Shown: piece by piece, positions 34,381 to 42,944 of the stretch
How the letters are laid out: each line of letters starts with the position of its first letter
How positions within the stretch are numbered: position 1 is the first letter of the stretch
Origin: Chromatiaceae bacterium
GTDB taxonomy: Bacteria; Pseudomonadota; Gammaproteobacteria; Chromatiales; Chromatiaceae
DNA length: 42,944 nt
Assembly: GCA_025458165.1 (NCBI GenBank)
Contig: JALOTB010000043.1
Span: forward strand, 1-42,944
Reading direction: 5' to 3'
The notes under the pieces: generated by a model
What the model was told of the DNA's origin: nothing
The model's database searches: none
Seen by the model: the letters and a program-made list of their open reading frames with translations, nothing else
Program-made: the position numbers and the translations under genes

Positions 34381-35261
34381 GGCGCGGTCCCCGCGGGCGG
34401 TGCGGGGTCGAGCACCAGTACCCCCTCGGGGGTGCCCAGCATGAGCTCTCCGAGTCCGAAGCCGAACCATTCCACCTGTGCGAGCAGCCCGAGATACGAC
34501 TGCTCGATGCTCATCTGCGGCTCGGGGCAGGCCATACGGGTGGCACCCACAGGGCCGACCGCAATCTGGCCGCGGCCATCATCGGTGAGGTCGGCGAAGT
34601 AGCGGTTGCAGCCGGCGTGGCCCGCGATCCGCTGGTCGCCGAAGGTGGCGGTAATCCGCACGTCCTGCAGGTTCAGGGGCTGCGCCGCGCGGACCTCGCG
34701 CAGTTGCCACTCGCTCCCGTCGAGATCCGTGAGGGAGAGGGCGCCGCCCTCCTCGGCGGCTGACTCCCTGAGGCCGTCGGCCCCGAGGCTGAAGGTGCGT
34801 CGGACCTTGTGGGTTGGTTGGGCGGAGGCGTCGTCCTCACCCGCGCTCAGGGTCTCGACCAGGACCCCGCCGGTGACGGCGGCGAGTCGGCGGATCTGGA
34901 TGCGGTCGCCGAGCAGCAAGGTGCCGAGGTTGGTCGCCGCCCCGGCGTCGACCGCCATCGCTGCGAGATAGACAAAGGCCCCGGTGCCCCCGGAGCTCTC
35001 TACCAGTACCGCGAGGGCCTCGTCGGTGCCGTCGCCATCGAGGTCTGCGCGGGTGATGAGCCCAGGCACGAGGCTCAGGGTCGGCCGTGAGGCGCCGTCT
35101 GGGATGTAGGGCGCGCCCTGGTAGCGCCCGTCCTCGAGGGCAACGGGCGTCTCGTAGATGCCCGAGTAGCTGGCGTTGCCGAGGGTCCTGAGCAGCTCTT
35201 CGGGCGCACCGAGTGCGGCGCTCGCCCCGGCGACAGAGAGCAAGTAGACGGCTAGGTGCAT
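34377..35261 (-). CDS. secreted META-domain (HslJ-like) protein
   Basis: 294 residues from the ATG at 35261 (a GTG at 35264 is the alternative; GGAG is 7 bases before the ATG). The short signal peptide ends near GASAALGA. The first half has an FG-GAP-like element (ITRADLDGDGTDEALAVLV). The C-terminal ~110 residues are a META domain: DGSEWQLREV, ITATFGDQRIAGHAGCNRY and GPVGATRMACPEPQMS. META domains occur in HslJ and other envelope or stress lipoproteins. The final base pair of its stop is shared with the start codon of the sulfurtransferase gene. Confidence 0.78.
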   Translation of the reverse strand: MHLAVYLLSVAGASAALGAPEELLRTLGNASYSGIYETPVALEDGRYQGAPYIPDGASRPTLSLVPGLITRADLDGDGTDEALAVLVESSGGTGAFVYLAAMAVDAGAATNLGTLLLGDRIQIRRLAAVTGGVLVETLSAGEDDASAQPTHKVRRTFSLGADGLRESAAEEGGALSLTDLDGSEWQLREVRAAQPLNLQDVRITATFGDQRIAGHAGCNRYFADLTDDGRGQIAVGPVGATRMACPEPQMSIEQSYLGLLAQVEWFGFGLGELMLGTPEGVLVLDPAPPAGTAP

Positions 35262-35305
35262 CACGATTCTCCGAGGTAGGGGCTCGTCGGGCGGTGGAGC
35301 GGACG

Positions 35306-35557
35306 CTAGCGCCGCGGGATCAGACCGACCAGATAGAGCAGCATGGCGGCGCCGAGCACGGCGGTGATGAGTGAGCCGACGAAGCCCCCGGCGGTGACCC
35401 CGACGAGGTCGAAGACCAGGCCGCCGATCACGGCGCCGATGATCCCGACCACGAGGTTGCCGACCAGCCCGAAGCCGCCGCCGCGGATCAGTTGGCCGGC
35501 GAGCCAGCCCGCCAGGAGTCCGATGATCAGGAAACCGATTAGGCTTTGCTCGTTCAT
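35306..35557 (-). CDS. GlsB/YeaQ/YmgE family small membrane protein
   Basis: 83 residues from the ATG at 35557. Three glycine-rich helices (IGFLIIGLLAGWLAGQLI, GLVGNLVVGIIGAVIGGLVF and FVGSLITAVLGAAMLLYLVG) match the transglycosylase-associated/GlsB family. These small inner-membrane proteins often respond to envelope or osmotic stress; the molecular function is unclear. It stands 44 bases upstream of the META-domain gene in the same direction. Confidence 0.88.
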   Translation of the reverse strand: MNEQSLIGFLIIGLLAGWLAGQLIRGGGFGLVGNLVVGIIGAVIGGLVFDLVGVTAGGFVGSLITAVLGAAMLLYLVGLIPRR

Positions 35558-35730
35558 TGGGCGGCTGCTGGGAGTCCTGGTGGGGCCTGGGCCTCGCGGC
35601 ATTCTATACCCGCCGCACCCGGACTTTCCGCCGATGGGCCGTGCCGGCGTTTGGTGGGCGGTTTGACGCCTATCGGGGCGCTTGCTGTAATCGCGCAACC
35701 GTCCATGCGTTTCGGTGCCCGAAACCGCCC

Positions 35731-37215
35731 ATGCCCTTGCAGCCCGTGATCCTCTCCGGCGGCGCCGGAACCCGGCTCTGGCCCCTATCGCGCGAGGCCT
35801 ACCCCAAGCAGTTCCTGCCGCTGACGAGCGAGCACACCATGCTCCAGGAGACGGTCCGGCGCCTCGACGGGTTGGAAGAGGAGCACCCCCACCAGGCACT
35901 GGGTGTGCTCCCGCCGATCATTGTGTGCAACGAGGCCCACCGCTTCCTCGTGGCGGAGCAGTTGCGGGTGATCCAACGCGATGCCGCCGCCATCCTGCTG
36001 GAACCGCAGGGGCGCAACACGGCCCCGGCCCTCAGCGTCGCGGCCGTCGCCGCGGTGCAGCACGGGCTCGACCCCGTGCTCTTGGTCATGCCAGCCGACC
36101 ATTGCATCCGCCGTGAGGCGGTCTTCCGCCAGGCGGTGGCCGACGGCTACGAACTGGCGCAGGGCGGCGCAGTGGTGACCTTTGGCATCGTCCCGAGCAA
36201 ACCTGAGACGGGCTACGGCTATATCCGTCAGGGCAGCCCGTTTGCGGTCGAGGGGCTGCACGGCCGGCCCCATGTTTTGGCGGCGTTCGTCGAGAAGCCG
36301 GATGCCGCGACCGCAGAGGACTACCTGCGCACCGGGGGTTATTTCTGGAACAGCGGGATCTTCATGATGAGGTCCTCGGTTTGGCTGCGGCTGATCGCGG
36401 CCTTTCGCCCCGAGATCGCGGCCGCGAGCGAGGACGCCTTCGCCCGGGCGAGCGCGGACGGCGGCTTCCTGCGACTCGATGAGGCCGCCTTTCGCCGTTG
36501 CCCGAGCGACTCGATCGACTACGCGGTGATGGAGCGCCTTTCGGGCGAGCGAGAGGCCGCGACCCCCGCCCTGGTGCTGCCGCTGGAGGCCGGTTGGTCC
36601 GACGTGGGCGCCTGGTCGGCGCTGTGGGAGGTGCGGGAGCAGGACGGCTCAGGCAACGTGCTTGATGGCGACGCCTTCGTCCATGACGCCCACGACAACC
36701 TGTTGGTGGCACACCACCGCATGCTCGCCGCCGTCGGCGTCCATGACCTCATCGTCGTCGAGACCCCCGACGCCGTGCTGGTGGTGAGCAAGGAACGCGC
36801 CCAGGACGTCAAGGCCGTTACCCAGTTCCTCCAGCGCGAGCAGCGCAACGAGCTGCGCCACCACCAGCGCGTGCATCGGCCCTGGGGGGCCTTCGAATCG
36901 ATCGGGCTGGGCGCCCGCTACCAGGTCAAGCGGCTCACCGTGAAGCCGGGCGAGTCGCTGTCGTTGCAGATGCATCACCATCGCGCGGAGCACTGGGTGG
37001 TGGTCTCGGGGACCGCGCGGGTTACTTGCGGCGACCAGGTCTTTCTGCTGACCGAGAACCAGTCGACCTACATCCCTCTGGGGACCAAGCACCGGCTGGA
37101 GAATCCGGGTGCCATTCCGCTGGAGATCATCGAGGTGCAGTCCGGCAGCTATCTCGGCGAGGACGACATCGTGCGCTTCGAGGACGCCTACAACCGCGGC
37201 ACCGGGGAGTCTTGA
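35731..37215 (+). CDS. manC: bifunctional mannose-1-phosphate guanylyltransferase / mannose-6-phosphate isomerase
   Basis: 494 residues from the ATG at 35731. The nucleotidyltransferase half opens with PVILSGGAGTRLWPLSREA and YPKQFL and has GRNTAPAL, ETGYGYIR and FVEKPD. The type II phosphomannose isomerase cupin half follows from about residue 385: RPWGAFESI, YQVKRLTVKPGESLSLQ and the metal-binding MHHHRAEHWVVVSGTA. The enzyme makes GDP-mannose for surface polysaccharide. No capsule or O-antigen cluster surrounds it, so it is an isolated supply gene. The divergent GlsB-family gene starts 173 bases away. Confidence 0.94.
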   Translation: MPLQPVILSGGAGTRLWPLSREAYPKQFLPLTSEHTMLQETVRRLDGLEEEHPHQALGVLPPIIVCNEAHRFLVAEQLRVIQRDAAAILLEPQGRNTAPALSVAAVAAVQHGLDPVLLVMPADHCIRREAVFRQAVADGYELAQGGAVVTFGIVPSKPETGYGYIRQGSPFAVEGLHGRPHVLAAFVEKPDAATAEDYLRTGGYFWNSGIFMMRSSVWLRLIAAFRPEIAAASEDAFARASADGGFLRLDEAAFRRCPSDSIDYAVMERLSGEREAATPALVLPLEAGWSDVGAWSALWEVREQDGSGNVLDGDAFVHDAHDNLLVAHHRMLAAVGVHDLIVVETPDAVLVVSKERAQDVKAVTQFLQREQRNELRHHQRVHRPWGAFESIGLGARYQVKRLTVKPGESLSLQMHHHRAEHWVVVSGTARVTCGDQVFLLTENQSTYIPLGTKHRLENPGAIPLEIIEVQSGSYLGEDDIVRFEDAYNRGTGES

Positions 37216-37344
37216 GGGCGCGCCCTGCCGCACTTGCCGAGGGGCGGAGGGTGCGGTCGCTGCGGCGGGGCGTACCGGCCGACGCTGGTCGCGGTCCGAT
37301 GACTTCTTGTACCCTCTGTGCCTTTTGTGCGGGAAGACAGCGGC

Positions 37345-38436
37345 ATGGGATTCAAGTGCGGTATCGTCGGGTTGCCCAATGTGGGGAAGTCGACCCTCTT
37401 TAACGCCCTCACTCGGGCCGCGATCGCGGCCGAGAACTACCCCTTCTGCACCATCGATCCCAACGTGGGTGTGGTGCCACTCCCCGACCCGCGGCTCGAC
37501 GTGATCGCGGCCATAGTCAGGCCGCAAAAGGTAGTAGCGACGACCATGCAGTTCGTCGACATCGCCGGCCTGGTGGCGGGGGCCTCGAAGGGTGAGGGGC
37601 TGGGGAACAAGTTCCTCGCCAACATCCGGGAGACCGACGCCATCGCGCATGTGGTGCGCTGCTTCGAGGACGACGACGTGGTGCACGTCGCCGGGCGGGT
37701 CGACCCGGCGGGGGACATCGAGGTCATCGACACCGAGCTCGCCCTGGCCGACCTGGAGACGGTGGAGAAGGCCCTCGACCGCGCCGGCCGCCAGGCCAAG
37801 ACCGGTGACAAGAAGATCCTCGGCCGCAAGGCCCTGCTCGAGCGCGTACGCGCCGGGCTGGATGCCGGCCGGCCGGTGCGCGCCCTGGGGCTCGACGAGG
37901 AGGAGCGCGCGGAGCTGCGCGATCTCTTCCTTCTGACGGCCAAGCCGACCATGTACATCGCCAACGTCGCCGAGGACGGCTTCAGCGGCAACCCGCTGTT
38001 GGACGCCGTCACCGCGCTCGCTACCGGCGAGGGGGCCCCGGTGGTGCCGGTGTGCGCGGCCATCGAGTCCGAGATCGTCGAGCTCCCCGAGGAGGAGCGT
38101 GTCGAGTTTCTCGCCGAGCTGGGTCTCGACGAGCCTGGCCTCAACCGCGTGGTGCGTGCCGGCTACCGGCTGCTCGGTCTGGAGACCTTTTTCACGGCCG
38201 GACCCAAGGAGGTGCGCGCCTGGACCATCCCGATCGGCTGCCGGGCGCCCCAGGCCGCCGGCGTCATCCATACCGACTTCGAGCGCGGCTTCATCCGCGC
38301 CGAGGTGATCGCCTACGAGGATTTCGTTGCGTTCAAGGGCGAGCAGGGCGCCAAGGAGGCCGGCCGCCTGCGCTCGGAGGGTAAGGAGTATGTCGTTCGC
38401 GACGGCGACCTGATCCACTTCCGCTTCAACGTCTGA
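37345..38436 (+). CDS. ychF: redox-regulated ATPase/GTPase YchF (OLA1 family)
   Basis: 363 residues from the ATG at 37345. Nucleotide-binding motifs are [17 protein letters not shown] (G1) and [20 protein letters not shown] (G3). The region [11 protein letters not shown] takes the place of the classical NKxD, the reason this family prefers ATP. A C-terminal TGS domain has [20 protein letters not shown] and [11 protein letters not shown]. YchF interacts with ribosomes. In many gammaproteobacteria pth precedes it; here manC does. Confidence 0.96.
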   Translation: MGFKCGIVGLPNVGKSTLFNALTRAAIAAENYPFCTIDPNVGVVPLPDPRLDVIAAIVRPQKVVATTMQFVDIAGLVAGASKGEGLGNKFLANIRETDAIAHVVRCFEDDDVVHVAGRVDPAGDIEVIDTELALADLETVEKALDRAGRQAKTGDKKILGRKALLERVRAGLDAGRPVRALGLDEEERAELRDLFLLTAKPTMYIANVAEDGFSGNPLLDAVTALATGEGAPVVPVCAAIESEIVELPEEERVEFLAELGLDEPGLNRVVRAGYRLLGLETFFTAGPKEVRAWTIPIGCRAPQAAGVIHTDFERGFIRAEVIAYEDFVAFKGEQGAKEAGRLRSEGKEYVVRDGDLIHFRFNV

Positions 38437-38481
38437 CAACGTCTGAGGCCGCGGCGGGCTGGAAACCGACCGGTATTTGCT

Positions 38482-38508
38482 GATATTCTTGACCACTACA
38501 CTGAGCTT
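38482..38508 (+). promoter_or_regulatory. possible IscR type-1-like site upstream of the IscA-like gene
   Basis: TTGACCACTACACTGAG at 38489-38505 resembles the E. coli iscR operator core (TTGACC-A-N3-ACT-N2-G), sharing about 12 of 18 positions by eye from memory. TACACT at 38497-38502 could serve as a -10. It lies 19 bases upstream of the IscA-like start region. Confidence 0.35.
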
Positions 38509-38523
38509 TTCGGAGGCAATGTC

Positions 38524-38889
38524 ATGTTCGCGGCACTCACCGACCGAGACCTCACCCTGACCCACCCCGCCCAGGACAAGATGGGCGAGCTGTTCACGCA
38601 GGTCGACGACAGCATCCAGGGCGTGCGCGTGTTCGCGACCCCGGGCGGATGTAGCGGCATTAGTTTCGGGATGACCTTCACCGACCGGATCAACGACAAC
38701 GACGGGGTGCTCGATTGCGGCTCGTTCAAAGTCGTGGTCGACGACGGGACGCTCGGCTATCTCCGCGGGGTCGAGATCGACTTCGTCGACCGCGGCGATG
38801 GCAATGCCACCTTCGTGTTCAACAACCTGCCGTCCTTCGGTGGTGGCGGCTGCGGGACCTGCGGCTCTTCCGGCGGCGGTTGCGGTTGA
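38524..38889 (+). CDS. IscA/HesB-family A-type Fe-S carrier with Cys/Gly tail
   Basis: 121 residues; GGAGG seven bases before the ATG. The A-type fold has VFATPGGCSGISFGMTF with Cys43 and the C-terminal pair Cys110/Cys113 in GGGGCGTCGSSGGGCG. The tail adds Cys120 and an unusually glycine-rich end, beyond the usual CGCGxSF end of IscA. Such proteins deliver Fe-S clusters to apo-enzymes. It is distinct from erpA, encoded 1.9 kb downstream; argC starts 29 bases later. Confidence 0.85.
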   Translation: MFAALTDRDLTLTHPAQDKMGELFTQVDDSIQGVRVFATPGGCSGISFGMTFTDRINDNDGVLDCGSFKVVVDDGTLGYLRGVEIDFVDRGDGNATFVFNNLPSFGGGGCGTCGSSGGGCG

Positions 38890-38918
38890 GTGCGGCCGGG
38901 CGGGTCTGATTCCGCGGG

Positions 38919-39953
38919 ATGGCCATGATCCGCGTTGGTATCGTCGGGGGCACGGGTTACACCGGCTCGGAGCTGCTACGGCTGCTGGTCGGCCACCCGC
39001 GGGTCAGCATTGCGGCGATCACCTCACGCGGCGAGGCCGGCACGCCCGTGGCCAGCCTCTTCCCGCACCTGCGCGGGCGGGTCGACCTCCAGTTCACCGA
39101 GCCTGACCCCGGGCGGCTCGGGGAGTGCGACCTGGTGGTCTTCGCTACGCCAAACGGCACCGCCATGCAGATGGTCCCTGAGCTGCTCGACCGCGGGGCG
39201 CGGGTGATCGACCTCGCGGCGGACTTCCGACTCAAGGACCGCGCGGAATGGGAGCGCTGGTACGGCATGACCCACGGGTGCCCAGAGCTGCTGTCCGAGG
39301 CGGTCTACGGCCTCCCGGAGATAAACCGTGAGGCGATCCGCTCCGCCCGTCTGATCGCCAACCCGGGTTGTTATCCCACGGCCGTTACCCTCGGGTTCCT
39401 GCCGCTCGTCGAGCAGGGGCTGGTCGACGTCTGGCTGATCGCCGACGCTAAGTCCGGGGTCAGCGGCGCCGGGCGCAAGGCGAGCGTCGGGCTTCTCATG
39501 GCCGAGGTGGGTGAAAGCTTCAAGGCCTATTCGGTGCTCGGCCACCGCCATCAGCCGGAGATCCGCCAGAACCTCATGGCGTTCTCGGATCGGGATCTGC
39601 AACTGACCTTCGTACCGCACCTGCTGCCGATGATCCGCGGGATCGAGGCGACCCTCTACGCGCGCTTGCGTGAGTCAGACATCGACCTGCAGCGGCTGTA
39701 CGAGGAGCGCTACCGCAACGAGCCGTTCGTCGACGTGCAACCGGCGGGGGAGCACCCGGACACGCGCTCCGTGCGGGGTAGCAACCAGTGCCGGCTTGCG
39801 GTCGCGCGCCCTGGGGGCGAAGCGACCGTGGTCGTACAGTCGGTGATCGACAATTTGGTCAAGGGCGCGGCCGGGCAGGCGGTCCAGAATCTCAACCTGA
39901 TGTTCGGGTTCGACGAGGCCACGGCCCTGGAAGGCCCGGCACTGGTGCCCTGA
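38919..39953 (+). CDS. argC: N-acetyl-gamma-glutamyl-phosphate reductase
   Basis: 344 residues from the ATG at 38919; a second ATG at 38925 is equally possible. The Rossmann start is [19 protein letters not shown]. The catalytic cysteine lies in [18 protein letters not shown] (Cys151), and [12 protein letters not shown] carries the active-site His. It performs the third step of arginine synthesis with NADPH. The frame and length are normal for the long-type ArgC. Confidence 0.95.
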   Translation: MAMIRVGIVGGTGYTGSELLRLLVGHPRVSIAAITSRGEAGTPVASLFPHLRGRVDLQFTEPDPGRLGECDLVVFATPNGTAMQMVPELLDRGARVIDLAADFRLKDRAEWERWYGMTHGCPELLSEAVYGLPEINREAIRSARLIANPGCYPTAVTLGFLPLVEQGLVDVWLIADAKSGVSGAGRKASVGLLMAEVGESFKAYSVLGHRHQPEIRQNLMAFSDRDLQLTFVPHLLPMIRGIEATLYARLRESDIDLQRLYEERYRNEPFVDVQPAGEHPDTRSVRGSNQCRLAVARPGGEATVVVQSVIDNLVKGAAGQAVQNLNLMFGFDEATALEGPALVP

Positions 39954-39962
39954 GGTGGCTTT

Positions 39963-40670
39963 TTGCCTCCGCGCCTGAACGCCCAGTCGGCTGGGCGTGC
40001 TTCTACGGCCGCGCTGTATGCGCTGGCATTCATCCTGGTCCTGGGTGCCCTCGCCGGGGCCTTCCTCAGCGGGCTGCTCCTTGGGCGTGACGGGACCGAT
40101 CTGGCCGCCGATCGCACCCGCACCCTGGAGCAGGAACGCGACCTGTTACTGCAGGAGCTCGCGGAGCTGCGCCAGCGGGTCATCGCCCTGGAGCGGGCGC
40201 AGCAGGTCGACGAGCAGGCGGCGCGGGCATTGCGCGATCAGCTCAAGGAGTCGCAAGGGCAGCGGCTCGGTCTGGAGAAGGAGGCCGCCCTGCTGCGGCG
40301 ACTGATCCAGGAGGGCGGCAAGGGCATCCCGCAGGTGAAGGATCTCAACATCGAGCAGGCGAGCCCCGATGAGGTCCTCTACCGCTTCACGGTCAGCCAG
40401 TTGATCCCGGAGTTTGGGCGCTCGGAAGGCTTGGTGGAGCTGCGCGTTCGCGGGAGTCTGGCGGGCGAGGAGCGCACCCTCGGCCTCGCCGAGCTCGCCA
40501 GCGCCGAGCCCGTCGAGCACCGCATGGGCTTCGAGCACTTCCAGGTCTTGGAAGGTCGGCTGCGGTTGCCCGCGGGGCTGGCCGCCGAGCGGTTGATCAT
40601 CTACATCAAGCCGAAGACCAAGGGCCTTCTCCCAGTGACCGAAACCTTCCCTTGGCCGCTCGCGCCCTGA
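39963..40670 (+). CDS. membrane-anchored coiled-coil protein (DUF6776-like)
   Basis: 235 residues from a TTG at 39963, nine bases after argC, with AGGTGG just upstream. One N-terminal helix (ALYALAFILVLGALAGAFL) precedes a coiled coil of about 75 residues (RTRTLEQERDLLLQELAEL, LRQRVIALERAQQV). A beta-rich C-terminal domain follows (YRFTVSQLIPEFGRSEGLVE, VEHRMGFEHFQVLEGRLRLP). Genes like this sit between argC and erpA in other gammaproteobacteria such as Pseudomonas. The protein probably faces the periplasm. The function is unknown. Confidence 0.78.
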   Translation: MPPRLNAQSAGRASTAALYALAFILVLGALAGAFLSGLLLGRDGTDLAADRTRTLEQERDLLLQELAELRQRVIALERAQQVDEQAARALRDQLKESQGQRLGLEKEAALLRRLIQEGGKGIPQVKDLNIEQASPDEVLYRFTVSQLIPEFGRSEGLVELRVRGSLAGEERTLGLAELASAEPVEHRMGFEHFQVLEGRLRLPAGLAAERLIIYIKPKTKGLLPVTETFPWPLAP

Positions 40671-40795
40671 CAGCGACGGGCCGGCGCGCGCAGCCGCAGG
40701 GATCGCGGCGTCAACACCCTTGAAGCCCTGACCGCCCGACCGCACGTTTCAAGAGAACCGCGGACCAGCCGTCCCGTAGATCGGAGAAGTTTCCC

Positions 40796-41146
40796 ATGAG
40801 CGCAGATACGACGATCGAGTCCCCTCTCGTGTTCACCTCGGCGGCCGCAGCAAAGGTCGCTGCGCTGATCACCGAGGAGGGCAACCCAGATCTGATGTTG
40901 CGGGTCTACATCCAGGGCGGGGGGTGCTCCGGGTTCCAGTACGGATTCACCTTCGACGAGAGTATTCAGGAGGGAGATACGGAGGTCGTGACCGACGGGG
41001 TCAGGCTTCTCGTCGACCCCATGAGCCTGCAGTACCTGATGGGCGCGGAGATCGACTACACCGAGGGACTCCAGGGCGCTCAGTTTGTGATCCGAAACCC
41101 CAACGCCACGACCACTTGCGGCTGCGGGTCCTCATTCTCGACCTGA
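40796..41146 (+). CDS. erpA: iron-sulfur cluster insertion protein ErpA
   Basis: 116 residues. The conserved cysteines are Cys44 in [16 protein letters not shown] and Cys108/Cys110 in the C-terminal CGCGSSFST. ErpA passes [4Fe-4S] and [2Fe-2S] clusters to apo-proteins, including isoprenoid enzymes. The argC - coiled-coil gene - erpA order is conserved in gammaproteobacteria. A GGAG nine bases upstream supports the ATG. Confidence 0.95.
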   Translation: MSADTTIESPLVFTSAAAAKVAALITEEGNPDLMLRVYIQGGGCSGFQYGFTFDESIQEGDTEVVTDGVRLLVDPMSLQYLMGAEIDYTEGLQGAQFVIRNPNATTTCGCGSSFST

Positions 41147-41356
41147 GGGAGCGGCAACAGCTCAGGGACCGCCGCAGGGACTGTTTCGGTGACTTGCGCC
41201 ACTCTTAGCCTCCCCCGGATTGGCGCCATCGTTGGTTGAGCGAACGCCCCAGTCTGCCGGTCGCGGCAACCCGACTCTGCCGACCCCGAGCGGTTTCGGG
41301 ACCTTACTTGATCCTCGCCCGCCTTGGGCGGTCGCCCTGCCGCAACTGTGCCGACC
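41147..41356. other. spacer after erpA, no gene seen
   Basis: A weak stem CCTGAG / CTCAGG lies at 41143-41167 right after the erpA stop, without a T tract. On the minus strand a short open frame exists but has no recognisable protein character. The anmK gene that occupies this place in relatives is absent. Confidence 0.4.
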
Positions 41357-41578
41357 TCAGTCACCTGGTGCCTTTGGCGGGAGCTCGAGGGGAATAATGT
41401 TCGGCCCCGTGATCGGTTCGGCGGTCGGTGCGAGGTCCGGCGCCCTCCACAGGTTCACGCCATAGAGCGCGCCGAGCGTCACAGCCAGCCCAAGCGCCCA
41501 CCAGACCCACGGCCTTTTCCGCCGACGTTGGGTGCGGCCGAACGAGAGGTCGTTGCGTCGAAACTTGTGGTCGTACAT
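41357..41578 (-). CDS. 73-residue membrane-anchored protein, possible remnant of an M23 peptidase gene
   Basis: The chain has a basic cytoplasmic start (MYDHKFRRNDLSFGRTQRRR), one helix (WVWWALGLAVTLGALYGVNL) and a Pro-rich exit (IPLELPPKAPGD) ending at a TGA. In relatives the gene opposite tyrS encodes a membrane-anchored M23/OapA peptidoglycan endopeptidase beginning with a similar Arg-rich segment and helix. This could be its N-terminal stump, with the catalytic part deleted, or an unrelated small protein. No LysM or HxxxD/HxH motif follows in any frame down to erpA. The ribosome-binding site is weak. Confidence 0.5.
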   Translation of the reverse strand: MYDHKFRRNDLSFGRTQRRRKRPWVWWALGLAVTLGALYGVNLWRAPDLAPTAEPITGPNIIPLELPPKAPGD

Positions 41579-41745
41579 GTCACGCTCTGTTCTCGCGCTC
41601 GGTTGGCCGAGCGATTTACCGGGATTCTAGCCGACCCTCATGCCGACGTCAGGAGCCCGGGCTGTTAGGGCGTTGGTTTGGCCTCAGCTCAGTTCGGCGG
41701 CGCATTCGTATATCATGAGGCATCGATACGGGCAGGGGTTGCACC

Positions 41746-42944
41746 ATGGCGTCGGTCGACGAAGCGTTGGAGATACTGCGGCGAGGCAGTCACGAGATCC
41801 TTCGAGAGGACGAGCTCCGCGAAAAGCTCGAGGAGGGCCGGCCGCTGCGGGTTAAGGCGGGCTTCGATCCGACTGCCCCGGACCTACACCTGGGCCACAC
41901 CGTTCTGATTAATAAGCTAAGGCAGTTCCAGGACCTCGGTCATGAGGTCCTGTTCCTGATCGGCGACTTTACCGGGATGATCGGCGATCCGACGGGTAAG
42001 AGCGTCACCCGTAAGCCGCTGACACGGGATCAGGTGCTAGAGAACGCCAAGAGCTACGAGGAGCAGATCTTTCGCATCCTCGATCCGGCGCGCACGCTCG
42101 TGGTCTTCAACTCGAGCTGGATGGGCGAGATGCGTGCGAGCGACCTCATCGCGCTCGCGGCTAAGCACACCGTGGCACGAATGCTCGAGCGGGACGACTT
42201 CGCTAATCGCTACCGGGCCGGGCAGCCGATTGCCATCCATGAGTTCCTCTACCCGCTCGTCCAGGGTTACGACTCGGTCGCGCTGCGGGCAGACGTCGAG
42301 CTCGGCGGGACCGATCAGAAGTTCAATCTGCTGGTCGGGCGCCAGCTTCAGGAGGCCTACGGTCAGCCGCCGCAGGTGATTATCACCTTGCCCATCCTGG
42401 AAGGGTTGGACGGTGTGCAGAAGATGTCGAAGTCGCTCGGCAACTACGTGGGCATCGCCGAGCCACCGAACGAGATGTTCGGCAAGCTGATGTCGATCTC
42501 GGACGATCTGATGTGGCGATACCTCGAGCTCCTCAGCGCGCGGACGCTCGACGAGATCGGCAGATGGAAACAGTCGGTCGCGCAAGGGGAGAACCCGCGG
42601 GACGTGAAGTTCCGCCTCGCGGAGGAGATCGTAGAGCGCTTCCACGGCCCCGAGGCCGCTCACGCCGCCCGCGAGGCATTCGTCGCGCGCTTCCAGCGCG
42701 GCGTCATACCGGGCGACCTCGCAACCGTAGAGCTCGACGTTGGGTCAGCCGAAGTGCTTCCCCTCGCCAATCTGCTCAAGGCAGCGGGATTGGTCGCCAG
42801 CACCTCAGAGGCGTTGCGCCTGATGGGCCAGGGTGCCGTCCGCATCGACGGCGAGCGCGTAACCGCGCGTGAGTGCGTGTTGCCCGCGGGCTCCAGTCAC
42901 GTGTACCAGGTGGGCAAGCGGCGGGTAGTGCGGGTGGTGTTGCG
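41746..42944 (+). CDS. tyrS: tyrosyl-tRNA synthetase, C-terminus cut by window edge
   Basis: 399 codons are visible from the ATG at 41746 (AGGGG seven bases upstream); the frame is open at the right edge. The class I signature is HLGHT at residues 48-52, in [16 protein letters not shown], and KMSKSLGN is near 226, so this is the KMSKS (TyrZ-type) form. [14 protein letters not shown] and [13 protein letters not shown] are tyrosine-site segments. The C-terminal S4 RNA-binding domain ([33 protein letters not shown]) is nearly complete. It charges tRNA-Tyr in the cytoplasm. Confidence 0.96.
   Translation, partial: MASVDEALEILRRGSHEILREDELREKLEEGRPLRVKAGFDPTAPDLHLGHTVLINKLRQFQDLGHEVLFLIGDFTGMIGDPTGKSVTRKPLTRDQVLENAKSYEEQIFRILDPARTLVVFNSSWMGEMRASDLIALAAKHTVARMLERDDFANRYRAGQPIAIHEFLYPLVQGYDSVALRADVELGGTDQKFNLLVGRQLQEAYGQPPQVIITLPILEGLDGVQKMSKSLGNYVGIAEPPNEMFGKLMSISDDLMWRYLELLSARTLDEIGRWKQSVAQGENPRDVKFRLAEEIVERFHGPEAAHAAREAFVARFQRGVIPGDLATVELDVGSAEVLPLANLLKAAGLVASTSEALRLMGQGAVRIDGERVTARECVLPAGSSHVYQVGKRRVVRVVL

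Noticed and set aside
36649..38565. Minus-strand open frame of over 600 codons spanning the end of manC and ychF.
   Set aside because: It crosses two intact, motif-complete genes on the other strand and has no recognisable domain.
41080..41364. Minus-strand open frame after erpA that could be the continuation of the M23 peptidase remnant.
   Set aside because: It carries no LysM, OapA or M23 metal-binding motif and its end is antisense to the erpA C-terminus.

Overview
The window is a strongly GC-rich stretch of bacterial chromosome with tightly packed genes on both strands and no rRNA, tRNA, CRISPR array, insertion sequence or phage gene that I can see. Gene content points to a gammaproteobacterium, most likely a purple sulfur bacterium (Chromatiaceae or close kin). 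The reasons are a group 3d HoxEFUYH hydrogenase, several c-type cytochromes including an octaheme protein, and the order argC - coiled-coil gene - erpA - tyrS, which is conserved in gammaproteobacteria. The lineage is an inference from gene content only.

Layout. (1) 1-2691, minus strand: a four-gene set (DUF4198 periplasmic protein, outer-membrane barrel, HupE, and a second HupE-like protein cut by the window edge), read here as a nickel/cobalt uptake system. (2) 3032-10233: an ExeA-type ATPase fused to an OmpA domain, a BT1-family transporter, a noncoding block bounded by inverted repeats, a CbiX-type chelatase, a NamZ/DUF1343 muramidase-like protein and a GarR-type reductase. (3) 10265-14678: glgX, a lipoprotein cytochrome c, a small coiled-coil membrane protein and a PqiA-domain membrane protein. 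(4) 14787-20104, minus strand: hoxE-F-U-Y, a two-gene DUF4258-like/DUF2283 insert, then hoxH. (5) 20261-21025: pssA. (6) 21300-30258: octaheme tetrathionate-reductase-family cytochrome, cytochrome b, RND adaptor, RND pump and a second eight-site multiheme cytochrome interrupted by a one-base frameshift, closed by a strong terminator; a small cytochrome lipoprotein lies opposite. (7) 30758-42944: housekeeping genes gltA, a transglutaminase-like protein, a rhodanese/META pair, a GlsB-family protein, manC, ychF, an IscA-like protein, argC, a coiled-coil protein, erpA, and tyrS running off the right edge.

How they fit. The Ni/Co import set could feed the nickel enzyme HoxYH about 15 kb away. The octaheme cytochrome and its cytochrome b look like a quinol-linked reductase module; an RND pump and another multiheme cytochrome follow in the same direction, which is the least ordinary association in the window. 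The two A-type Fe-S carriers around argC could serve the Fe-S-rich Hox diaphorase. Between erpA and tyrS, where relatives carry anmK and an M23 peptidase gene, only a 73-residue membrane-anchored ORF remains.
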